Shown here: piece by piece, positions 30,458 to 40,356 of the stretch
How positions within the stretch are numbered: position 1 is the first letter of the stretch
Layout: each line of letters opens with the position of its first letter
NCBI RefSeq assembly: GCF_040436345.1
Contig: NC_133238.1
Location: 12,478,126-12,542,125 of the forward strand
From: Pagrus major
Taxonomy: Eukaryota > Chordata > Actinopteri > Spariformes > Sparidae
DNA: 64,000 nucleotides
Direction of reading: 5' to 3'
Notes under the pieces: model-generated
What the model saw: the letters and a program-made list of their open reading frames with translations, nothing else
Told to the model about the DNA's origin: nothing
Databases searched by the model: none
Position numbers and translations under genes: made by a program

Positions 30458-33400
30458 CTACGCCCCCGCATCCGTCTGACAGGCTGAGTGTCTGTAGGTG
30501 TACAGCTTGTTATCTGCACCTCCACTCAACATCAGCTGAAAATAGAAACAGAAGAAGGAAAGAGAGGAGATTTTTATGTATTGTTGACATTAATTTCCCA
30601 CTGGATCAGGCACCGATTGTTCTTTGCTTTGGGATTATATTTTTGGAAAACAGTCTTACCCCACTTTCTGTCCAGTCCACACAAAACACTTTGTCTTCAT
30701 GGGCTGCCAGGTCATACAGAGGAGCCTTAAAGCTGTGACACATGAAAGAAACACACGTTAACGTCATTCACATAAGCTGGTTAATATAGAGGTTTATTAC
30801 AGAAAGAGTGAAGAAGATAAGAGACAAACAGCACCAACCAAAGAGTGGGCGTAGGCTGAAGAAATAGCTCACAGCTCTATATAACTGACCCAGTATTTTA
30901 TTCTGACAAAGACAGGAAGCTTGCTCCAAACGGAGCCGTCACCGGGAGAAAGCTGTTTATTTCCAGGCGTGAGGAAGGAACAGGATGTCCCACAGCTCCA
31001 CACGCCTGCACCGGTGACCTCTCATACTTTAATATTGACCTTTTTGATGCTCAGTCTAAATTTTCTGTAAAAGTACAGAAGAACTGGGATCTAATCCTCC
31101 TGTTTTGAAACCAAATTTCTAAAGTTTGATGTACTGAGTAGGAGCTAATGGGCTTGTGCCACAGAGAGGGAAGTTGGAAAGGAACGGAAGATGGACAAAC
31201 ACATAAAAGATCCTTTAAGTCCCAATGGGTGCATGTTACCGCCTTCTGAAATACACACTCTAAACTAAGTGCTGTACAGACCTTCTGGTGTCCCACAGCT
31301 TGACCAGGTTGTCGAGGGAACCCGAGACCAGCTGGTGCTCATGTGACGGCGCCCACTTCACAGCGGTGACCCAGCCAGTGTGGGAGGTCAGAGACAGCAG
31401 CACCAGCGACCCGTCTGGAGAGGAGAGGAGAGGAGGCGTTTAGAGCCGTGAAGAGGAAGAGTGAGGCGAAGTGCCCACAGGGGGCGGAAATAAAACGCTG
31501 CTGCTAAAACAGCTAGGATTGTATTGAGAGACAGCGGTGGTGTTTAGAGATCACTGGTACCTTTGGTGCGAGGGTCCCACAGTCTGATGTGTCTGTCGGT
31601 GCTGCCTGAGGCCAGCCGTCGACACAGAGGTGAGTAGGAAATACAGTTAAACACTTTGCTGCCCGTCTGTGGAGAGGACAAAAAACATCAGGTTATTGTA
31701 GAAAATACCAAATACAGGTGTCCAGGTGTGCAGTTGCAAACTCCACCTGTAGCCTGAGAGCCAAAAGCCAAGGCACAGTGTTTTTCTCACCAGTGTAGTC
31801 TTCATCCCGCCTGTCTCGACATCCCACATGCGGATGGTGTGGTCCCACGATGCACTGCAAACCTCCTCGCTGTCGCACCACAGGACGGACGACACTGCCT
31901 CGTTGTGTCCGGATAACGTCATCAGGGGAGTCTGTGTCAGCGTGAGAACATGTGAACCATCACATTAATCAAACATGTGAACTTGAGCATCGGTTTCTAT
32001 ATTATCAAACCTTATAGACGACTCACCCTGGTCAGGCCCAGCTGTTGAGTCTTCTGTTTCTTCCTCGGTCTGTCGGCAGGTTCTTCAACCTCGTCGGCCT
32101 CGTCTGTGGGCACTGACAGCACAGGAAAAAGGTTGTAGCTTGGCAGAGATTTGCTTTATATTCGGTAACACTTCAATCAATCTTTCTTGCAACCTACCTG
32201 CTGACCAGATCTTCAACATTTTGTCCCAGGAGCCGCTGCAGAACTGTGAGGGAGCAACACAAACACTTTGAATACTCAATCCTGATCATTCCTACTTCTT
32301 CTCATCTGCTTTTCTTCCCTCTTTACCTTCGAGCCGGTGGGGTCTGTGGCGACGGTGTCAACGCTCCCCGTGTGCCCCCGACAGCAGTGTCTCGCTTTCA
32401 CCTTGTTCCTCTCAGAGTTCCACTCCCACAGCAGGACGGTTTGGTCCAGAGAGGCCGTCAGAAGCAGAGAGGTCAGACCGTCTGCATGCAAAAACACCAA
32501 ACAGACATTTTAAGAAGGGTTTGTCATAATTTAGCCAGCAGAGTGGATGTCTGGCATCGCCGTCCTGCTCACCTCTTTTGACCCAGGCTACATCTTTCAC
32601 CACATCTGTGTGTCCGGCCACCGTCATCACCGCCTTGCCCTCCACGGACCAGATCCTGGCCGTCTTGTCGTATGACCCTGTTAGGATCCTGGAAAAATGT
32701 GGAGATTATAGAAGATTTCAAGCACATATATATTCACACCACAGACAAGTAGTAATGCAGTCTTAAACAACAGTCCTGTAAAAAATCCTCCTCTCCCTCT
32801 TTAGAAAATGTATCTATTTGTTCTCATGTTCGTTTGCAGTTACTTCACCTTGTTCTACTTTAATTATGTAAGAAATCTAAGTAAAATATTATCCACAAAA
32901 ACTAAATTTATGTTGTGTGATACCAGTGTAATGCTGATGAAAAGCCTGGTATTTCTAGTCTGGGTTCTGGTGCATGGTCTTCTTACCATTCAGCATCTGC
33001 ATCTACGGAGCTGATCCAGTCATCGTGCATCATACACTCCTCTGGCTCTGGTGCTGTGATCCGCTCTACGTACTCTATCTCCACCACGTCTTCCTGAAAC
33101 AGACACACAAACACTGATGCATGAATATCAAACTATGTGTTCCCAGCCAGTCCCTATTCCCGGAAATATAAAAGGAATAGCATGGAAAACGTCTTTCCTT
33201 CGTAGTTCACAAACTGAGTCACTGGAAGCACCCAGTGCCGTTAGTGCAACAGAAGCAAAACCTATCTAGTCAGGTTTTAGCGGTGAGGCTGGTCTTACCG
33301 TCGATATGCCTTCTGTGTCCATGTGAGAGGACAGAGACGTTCGCAGGAACTGACCCCTGACCAGGAAGTCGAACTCCACTTTGGTGTGAGATGCTGTAGA

Positions 33401-34186
33401 AACAAAACAACAACATATGAATTCAAGACATTACAAGTATTTTTGATCAAGCACTGGGATTTTGTGAACGATCTCATATAATTTATGTAAATATACACAC
33501 CCATATAAAACCTGAGATCATTTCTTTCACAATATGCTACACAAAGACAATTAGTCATAGTTTTATACAACCCTGCTGCAAGTGGACACTCCGCTGGGCA
33601 ACTGTGTGCCAGAAAAAGTCAAACACACTTGTAAATGTTTAATTAAAGTGTGTATCTTTACCATTTTTAGCCTCCAGTAGCTTGTTGATGACATTGCTGA
33701 GGTCCTGCACTTCAGCTCCAGCAGGGATGGAGAATGGGACATCATCTACAACATACCTACAAACAGAAAGCTATTAGTTACAACCATCAAATTCAGACAA
33801 ACATATCTAACACTAAATGGATTAATTTGTCTTATAGGTTAATGTATATGGCTGTAAATATGGAGGAGAGAGTGAAATACGATACAGCACCTAGATTTCT
33901 CATATCTTATGGTTGTTAGCATTAGCTTAGCTAGCTAAAACATTAGCCACGAACTGTTTAAGGCTAACAGTAATACGTGGCTAAGCAAACATTAATAGTG
34001 CACATTCACAGGTTTAAAGCCGAGTAGTGTTTCACAATAATGTCGCAGTGTTTACTGTAAGTTACAGCTAGTTAGCCAGCTCGCTAGCCATCTTGTCTTT
34101 TTTTTTTTTTTTTAGTTTTTTAATGTAAAAGAAATAAGCACTCACCGTTTGTTCTCCGTGAAGAACCTCGCTTGTAACTGCGACAT
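30458..34186 (-). CDS. wdr12: WD repeat protein 12, ribosome biogenesis (YTM1 homologue)
   Basis: Nucleolar subunit of the PeBoW complex (PES1-BOP1-WDR12), needed for 27S/32S pre-rRNA processing and 60S assembly. Thirteen coding exons, high to low: 34186-34146, 33756-33662, 33393-33299, 33093-32987, 32688-32573, 32481-32327, 32243-32198, 32112-32027, 31931-31791, 31666-31561, 31414-31282, 30732-30660, 30535-30458. Total 1,272 nt, 423 aa, the same length as human WDR12. The N-terminus [20 protein letters not shown] then PFSIPAG begins the NLE (ubiquitin-like) domain that contacts the Midasin MIDAS domain. WD motifs follow: [59 protein letters not shown] basic, acidic linker ([12 protein letters not shown]) is encoded by the 86-nt exon. 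All splice phases agree. Confidence 0.97.
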
Positions 34187-35220
34187 GTTCAGTTATATGT
34201 TTCTCTTAAAGAACACGAGCTATAAGAATATAAGATATGGGTCAATAGTTAATCTGTTCCTTCATAACACATCTGACTCTCATGCAGGCAGTCGTGCCAT
34301 GTGGTGCGGACGTAAGGCACTTCAGCAGAGCACAGATGCAGACGAGCGATGATGCGGATCTGTGCTCCTCTATTAATGCCTGGCCGGAGTAACTCGCCGT
34401 GCCTGTAGCTGTTATTTGCCAAACAGCGACTACTGTTGACACAAGTGGCATGTACAGGATAATGGCACACTGCGTTTCTATTCATTCACTGTAAACAGAC
34501 TCCAGTAATGACAGCTCCTCAAAGCATAATCCAAAGTTAGCTAACATTAGCCACAATACGCTTATGATGCTTACAAGTTCATCTCAAGAGGAAGACAGAA
34601 TTATTGATTCTTTCCAAAGATACATAATCTTATTCTGAGTGCAGTGAAGCATCTGTAACCAACACTGATTCATCTTTGAACTGAATTAAACCCAGACAGT
34701 GAAATAAAAACTACATTTGGTAACAAATACTGGATAGAAACTAAAAAATTTCCATCAGTGATGTCACTCAGTCGCCAAGCATTTTGGGTAATGTAGGCAC
34801 AAGGTGTTGAAGAGGAAGTAGAACGTGTGAAATATATTGGCAATATCTTGGGTTCAACTCTTATTGATTTTGATCATGTTTTCAAACTGTCCATAATGAG
34901 TCAAACAGTGTTTTAGCATGCATTGCTAAACCAGTGTATTGCTTAAAAAAAATGTTGCCTACACTACCCACAATGCAACTAAGCCACTAAATGACATCAC
35001 TGGAGGAAATTTGTCAGATTATATGCAGCTTTCTCTGGAGTCACAAAAGACTTTATACTTCTTTTTTCACATTAGTACTCCAGGACCTGTAAACACTTTA
35101 AAGTGTTAAAGTGGTGCAGTTATCCTTTAATTTAATAACATTGAATAATCGAATAAATGTACTCTACATTTTTATACTGACCAAGCAAATAAAACCAAAA
35201 CACATCATTACAGCAAAAAA
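34187..35220. other. wdr12 5' flank and spacer to nop58
   Basis: About 1 kb without a coding exon. It should hold the wdr12 promoter (not strongly CpG-rich). 34740-35130 resembles a stretch at 40650-40990 (shared words such as 'tttctctggag' and 'cctgtaaacac') and is probably a dispersed repeat. Confidence 0.45.
34740..35130. repeat. dispersed repeat copy, also seen in the first nufip1 intron
   Basis: Shares the order 'gatgtcact...', 'ttctctggag.cacaaaaga', 'agtactcc', 'cctgtaaacac' with 40650-40990, and part of it with 2165-2235. Family not named. Confidence 0.4.
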
Positions 35221-35614
35221 TTTATTTCACCAGGGCGGATGTTCAGTCTAGGACAATAATAAGAGAACTGGGGAATCTCAACTCGTTCCTCTGTGCTGAA
35301 TTGGATACAGATGTGTTCACAAATAAAACTGATGACGGTAGATTACAAACTTAGTACACATCATTTAAAAAATAAAATAAAAATTTACATTGTTCACTCA
35401 TCTTAAGTATGGAAATACATGGTGAGATTTCAAACCACAGCTTACTCAAAGTTATAAAAGTGGATCCCACCGTTTTGTTCTTTAACATGAACTCTTTCTG
35501 ATGTCCTGAAACAGGCACTCGATACAGTATTGCCCTGATTAGATATAAATGTATGACACAAAACTAAAATGACATAAAAAACTAGAACAGAACATATATA
35601 CACTCTCCACTCTC
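35221..35614 (-). other. nop58 3' UTR with poly(A) signal
   Basis: Sequence after the nop58 stop on the minus strand. The first well-placed minus-strand AATAAA is at 35221-35226 (tttatt on +), about 390 nt past the stop. Confidence 0.6.
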
Positions 35615-38600
35615 TCATTCATCATCTTCTTCCTCCTTGGCTTTCTTTTTCTTCTTCTTTTTCTTCTTTTCCGTTGACTGCAGAAAGAACATAAGTCAAG
35701 TTAGCGCAACAAATTTTCAACACTGGAAAACAAATCTCATGAATCGTCTCAAGACTCAGGATCAAGTTTATAAAACATAATCCGACCTCTGTTACAGCTA
35801 CTTCTTCCTCCTCCTCTTTTGGTTCCTCGGCTTCAGCCTCTGCCTTCTTATCCTTCTTTTTCTTCTTCTTTTTCTTTGGGGTCTCCTCTTCTACTGCTTC
35901 TTCTTCTTCTACAACAAAACATGCACACAAAAAAACCCTTGAGCATCATGAACACTGTTGTTGACACCACAAGATTCGTCTCATTCCCACTACACCCACC
36001 TTCTGGTACTGCTTCTTTTTTGGGCTTCTTGGCTTTCACTACTGGTGTTTCTGGCTCCTCAGCAGCCTCCTCCTCCTCCTCCTCCATCTCCTCAAACTTC
36101 CTCTTCTTTGAGGTGGAGGGAATTGTAGAGTCGCCGGATGGATCGTACATTCTCACTTCACTGTGGAGAAAAAAAGTAGGCATTTAACACATATCCTATT
36201 TACATGTGGAATTATTTCATCTTTGGAAAAGAGCAGGTTATGACTCTTCACCTCTTGTGCTGGTATTTGTCTGCCTTTGCCATTGCTTTGCCTGTTCCAC
36301 TGATTCTGCGGATCTGAGAATGAAAAATACAAAACACGATCAGATGACCAGCAGAGAGAGCTCATAGTTACTACATATGACATTCATGATTAATATCCTT
36401 CAGTCGAAGTGGTACTTACTCCTCTCTCCTCCAGCTGGCGCAACCTTGCCTCCAACTTGGCGCGGTTCTCTGCTCCCATTTCTGCATTTGTGTCCTCTCC
36501 CAGGGCGTCATAGCGAATAGCCAGCGCTGCTTTAGCAGCCAGCATTCTTGAGATCTGCACAGAAAAATAAATAGCCCATGTTTATCTTCTACCAATCAGA
36601 CTGATGATCATTAACCGGTCCAGTTACAGCTCCTTCTAAACATACCTTGCCCTTATTCTTGGCAGTGGTCTGACCCACTAGGGAGGCGTGGTAGATGAGG
36701 CCGTACTTGGGTGTGTCTTTGCGGGTCTTCAGGGCTCTAAACAGAGCCTTCTCTGCGCCAAGGATCTGCACTGTGGAGGCTGGATGCTTTGCCAGATTCA
36801 GAAGGGAACCTTAAACACAACAAATACATGTAAATACAATGCTCTCACCAGTGCCTGCCAAATGTTCTCTTTAAGCAAGCTCAGATGAGGTAGTGACTTA
36901 AAAGCATCAGTCAATTTCAGGAAAGTGACATAATGTCGTCATCATCACCGCTTGGCTGGTTTTCACACAGTCCCCTTTTCAGACACGTACCTGCATGTGA
37001 GATGAGACGGGCGCCGACCAGCTCGCCCACCATGACTGTCAGGTTGGGGGCGATCGCCATCATTCGGTTCTTCAGGTAGTCGTACAGCTGAGTGCGGTAA
37101 TCTGTAATCTCAATCACCTGCAGCAAAAAGAGAAGATGGTTCGATTCCCTTCCTGTATGTTTATATTCAAAGCAGGAGTCTTGAAATGTGACAGTTCAGA
37201 TGAGGTAGTGACTGAAAACCCACATGATTTGTTTCAGGAAAAAGACAAAAGTCGTCATCATCACCACTGTCACTCAAGCTCTCAGATTCTTAAGGACGAA
37301 TGAAACATACCTGATCACACAGGTGCCTGATGTTGCCGATGTCCTGCTCCGACACCTCTGTTCCCATGGAGATCTCAGCAGCCAGTTTAACCTCAGCCTC
37401 GATTTCCTCAGGGAGGAGGTCTGACAGATCGGAGCCGGCCACGTTTGTGCGATCACCTGAAGACCCACAGAGACATTTAGCCACTTAGGAATACTGTCAC
37501 TTTAATGCATGTAAAGTTAAAGCTGCAACTATGGAACATTATGTGAACTAGTTTTTAAAAAGGGACACAAATGCAGATTATTTTTACCAATTTTGCGGAC
37601 AGATTTGCAGTAGGCCAAGTTGTCAGTGACGATTTTTCCCAGCTCGGGAAAGTGCCAGCCGTACCACTCCCTGCATCGCATAATGTAGTTGTTAAGCTCC
37701 TTATCCAGGTCATCTAACAGAGCTGAAGAGACAATGAAAAGTCAGTCAGTCATTGCTTAATAATGAAAATAAGTTGCAGCCCTACCCATCCATAAATAGT
37801 GTAGTGCTTTTGTTACATTACGCACACAAAAAACAACTTACATATGGCTTGCACGATCATAGTGTCGACTTTGTCCGGACTGAACTTCAGCTTGTAACGG
37901 GATAAACTGGAGAACACAGAAAATAGGGTTTATTAGTGAGTTACATCACACTCCAAACTATTTTTGAGTGTAGTGTGCCTTAAGAGAGACTGCTGCCTCA
38001 GTGGTAGTGACGAATGCTGAGGAAAATCTACAGGAAGTTTCAGACAGCAAGTGTAATCATAGGCAGCAGTCACTTTTAACAAAACACTAGCTGTGCTGCA
38101 TTTACCTGTGAGCCAACCCCAGAGACATGGCACTGATCTCTCTTGGAGGAAGTCCAGTGATCAGGGCCTCCATCTGGCTCCTGATGCATCTCATCAGTTC
38201 AGCCACGGCCGGGCTGTGGACACAGCTCAGGTCCAGCTTTTCCTGAAAAACACCAAAACTGGTTAGAGACCCAACTCTGAGCTAGTGAATACCTGAGTGA
38301 GTGTAACAGATTGTTGGGTCGCTTACTTTAATAACACCACCGAGCTTCACATCACTGATGGCCAGCTGCTCATGGGCCTCCTTGGCAACAACCTTCTTCA
38401 GGACTTTCTTCAAGCTCTTGCCAATTTTTCCCTCGACAAGGGCAGTGGCAGCTGAAAAATAGAAAACAGTCAAACTAATGTACTTGAGGGGAACATCTAA
38501 AACAGAGGACTAACTACCTCTCTTCACCATCTAAACTAGCCGCTAACATGACATGAAGTGGTCTCAGCGGTAGTGACGTATACTGTGAAATGCCTCATGT

Positions 38601-39495
38601 TTTAATCAGACACAGGAATGCATCACAGACCACAGATCTCAGGTGTACAAGAGCGCACAAACACAGGTGTCATTACCTGCTAAGGCCTCTGTTGTGTCCT
38701 GGAACTTCTCAAAGTGCTTCAGCTTCACACTAAAGAGGGAAAGCAAAAAAACATTTAGGTGACACTTCATCAACTTTATCAATCAATGACAACCGTCTAG
38801 TTGCGTCTGTAACACAAGCTGCTCTGGGCAGTTGAATGTTGCATCAACACTTACACTTTGTTCGCCTTTTCAGGAGTTTCAAACTCCTTATACAAGCTGT
38901 CGACTTTTTGCAGTTTGGATTCATCGAGGACCTGAAATATAAAAAGACACTTAAAGTTAATTGTCATCTTTTAAAATAGATTTTAATCAGCAATGACGGG
39001 CTGCACGTGTAAATGAAACACTTAAATGTAAATTACCTTTAAAATAGGTGGTTAACGCCAAAATCTTTTAATGCTGATCATTATATGGCATCGTCGTTTG
39101 CTTCATTTACAATGTGCACGTTAATGTCGCTTCATGAGAAGTAGCGACATGCACTGAAGTCAGCCTCAACATGCACACGTGGTTACAAGGCCTTTCAGCT
39201 GCTAGCTAACTTAGTGTTAGCTTGTGCATCAGCAATGACACTCGTGCACAGGTACAAACCTTACACGTACACATTCACATAAATGAGGATAAATTAAAAG
39301 ATTACATTTATAGTTGTCTTCACTGTCTGCTAAAACCGAACCAGCGTGCGCTGTTAGTTACTAGCTGCGTAGCTAACCTAAGCTAACTCGGGTAATAACG
39401 CGTATTTGCCGCTATTTCTTTAAATGACAGGAAATAAAAGCCGTACGTACCTTGAATATGGCATATCCAGCGGCGGTCTCAAATAACACCAGCAT
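35615..39495 (-). CDS. nop58: NOP58, core protein of box C/D snoRNPs; snoRNA host gene
   Basis: Nucleolar scaffold which, with NOP56, fibrillarin and SNU13, forms the rRNA 2'-O-methylation snoRNP. Fifteen exons, high to low: 39495-39451, 38931-38855, 38729-38677, 38451-38327, 38242-38106, 37906-37842, 37722-37588, 37456-37311, 37117-36991, 36809-36646, 36554-36420, 36313-36252, 36160-36000, 35908-35787, 35677-35615. Total 1,617 nt, 538 aa (human 529). NOP5N domain at the N-terminus ([16 protein letters not shown]). NOSIC region [20 protein letters not shown]. Nop domain with [39 protein letters not shown] and [13 protein letters not shown]. The C-terminus is a low-complexity KKE/KKD tail (exons 13-15), typical of NOP58 and NOP56. 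Introns 3, 5, 8 and 9 each contain a box C/D snoRNA. The gene is divergent from nufip1. Confidence 0.98.
36876..36954 (-). ncRNA. snord11: box C/D snoRNA, SNORD11-like (18S Gm509 guide), copy 1
   Basis: In the nop58 intron between exons 9 and 10. Read on the minus strand: C box GUGAUGA (36942-36948), D box CUGA (36881-36884), 5-bp terminal stem CAAGC/GCUUG (36950-36954 with 36876-36880). The element above the D box is GUCACUACCUC, complementary to 18S rRNA GAGGUAGUGAC. By the D+5 rule the target is the third base of that 18S string, human G509. Human NOP58 hosts SNORD11 and SNORD11B. Confidence 0.88.
37188..37273 (-). ncRNA. snord11b: box C/D snoRNA, SNORD11-like (18S Gm509 guide), copy 2
   Basis: In the nop58 intron between exons 8 and 9. 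C box GUGAUGA (37258-37264), D box CUGA (37196-37199), perfect 8-bp terminal stem (37188-37195 with 37266-37273). The guide above the D box is the same as in the copy in the next intron (GUCACUACCUC, two bases then CUGA), so the target is the same 18S residue. An internal CUGA before a 'gaaacaaatc' stretch could be D'. Which copy is orthologous to human SNORD11 or SNORD11B is not decided. Confidence 0.9.
37988..38071 (-). ncRNA. snord70: box C/D snoRNA, SNORD70-like (18S Am512 guide), copy 1
   Basis: In the nop58 intron between exons 5 and 6. The guide GUCACUACC lies one base above D box CUGA (37998-38001). This shifts the D+5 target three bases 3' compared with the SNORD11 type, to human A512. 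The terminal stem is a perfect 10 bp (37988-37997 with 38062-38071). The C box is imperfect: AUGAUUA (38054-38060) rather than RUGAUGA. Confidence 0.85.
38558..38633 (-). ncRNA. snord70b: box C/D snoRNA, SNORD70-like (18S Am512 guide), copy 2
   Basis: In the nop58 intron between exons 3 and 4. C box GUGAUGC (38620-38626), D box CUGA (38564-38567), 6-bp terminal stem (38558-38563 with 38628-38633), internal CUGA usable as D'. The guide GUCACUACC one base above the D box gives the same register, and so the same predicted 18S target, as the copy in the intron before exon 6. Confidence 0.87.
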
Positions 39496-40356
39496 GTTGG
39501 CCGCCGGTCAGTCACTTTATAGAGTTTGTACGCTCTCTGGTTGAGAGCCTTCAGGTTTTTCTGGTAGTCACCACGCTGCTGCTCCGACTGTGGCTGAAGC
39601 ACACGCGGGGAGAGCGAGCACCAGGAAACTGCTGGGTTGCCAGTTCCGCTCAGTCGATATCACCCCCTACCGGACGTGATAGTGTGATTTTATTGATATT
39701 TTAGCAAATTTTAAACACATTACAAATATGATTTGGTTTTAAGAATTGTTGATATCATCTCTGTGTTATTTCCACTATAAGATGTTTTTTTTAACAGTGC
39801 ATAATTAGGTTGAATTTCTCAAAAACAACAAAAAAAGATGAGTTGGCGTATGAAAAAAACGCTCGACATAGCTTTCTGGCGCTTTATGCCTACATAAAGA
39901 TGTTATCTGGTGTTAATATATTTCTAAGCTTATCTAACATCCTGCAACTTTGTCCACATTTCTTTAAAAGTGGAACACAAATTATACGCTGTTTTCCGCT
40001 CCCCAACCTGGCAACCCAAGAGGATTGTCACCTCAAATCTCGCGAGAAGTTGTCACTAAAATGCCGGTTTAAAGAAAATACATTAAATAAAATCGTAGAT
40101 AAGACAAAGTAACCGTTTAACTTAATATATAAAAATGTACACAAAACATTGTTATTATAAAATGCAAGCTATAGTTAGGAACATGTATTTTATCTCTGCT
40201 CAAATGTTCCGTGTACTTCCTGTTCTCGCGGAAGTGACGAACCTACGTACAAACTAGAGCAAAACATGTACATGTGAGAGCTGCGTGGTGGTGAGAAACA
40301 CATTTACTTCAAATACACTTCCCTGTCGACGTGCAGAAAGACCTCGGACGTGCAGC
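39496..40356. promoter_or_regulatory. divergent (bidirectional) promoter of nop58 and nufip1
   Basis: The two start codons, 39495 (-) and 40357 (+), are 861 bp apart with no other gene between. The stretch holds a perfect TCTCGCGAGA palindrome (40038-40047). Two inverted ETS-like sites, ACTTCCTG (40215-40222) and CGGAAGTG (40229-40236), sit close above nufip1. No TATA box at a useful place was seen on the nufip1 side. Shared control is inferred from layout. Confidence 0.6.
40038..40047. promoter_or_regulatory. TCTCGCGAGA palindrome (housekeeping-promoter motif)
   Basis: Exact 10-bp palindrome containing two CG dinucleotides in otherwise AT-rich DNA. This motif is known from CpG-island and bidirectional promoters of housekeeping genes and is bound by BANP in vertebrates (Kaiso/ZBTB33 has also been proposed). 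It lies 319 bp from the nufip1 start codon and 543 bp from that of nop58. Confidence 0.65.

Noticed and set aside
38770-38854. A fifth box C/D snoRNA in the nop58 intron between exons 2 and 3 (minus-strand 'TTGATGC')
   Set aside because: No CUGA D box at a suitable distance and no terminal stem.
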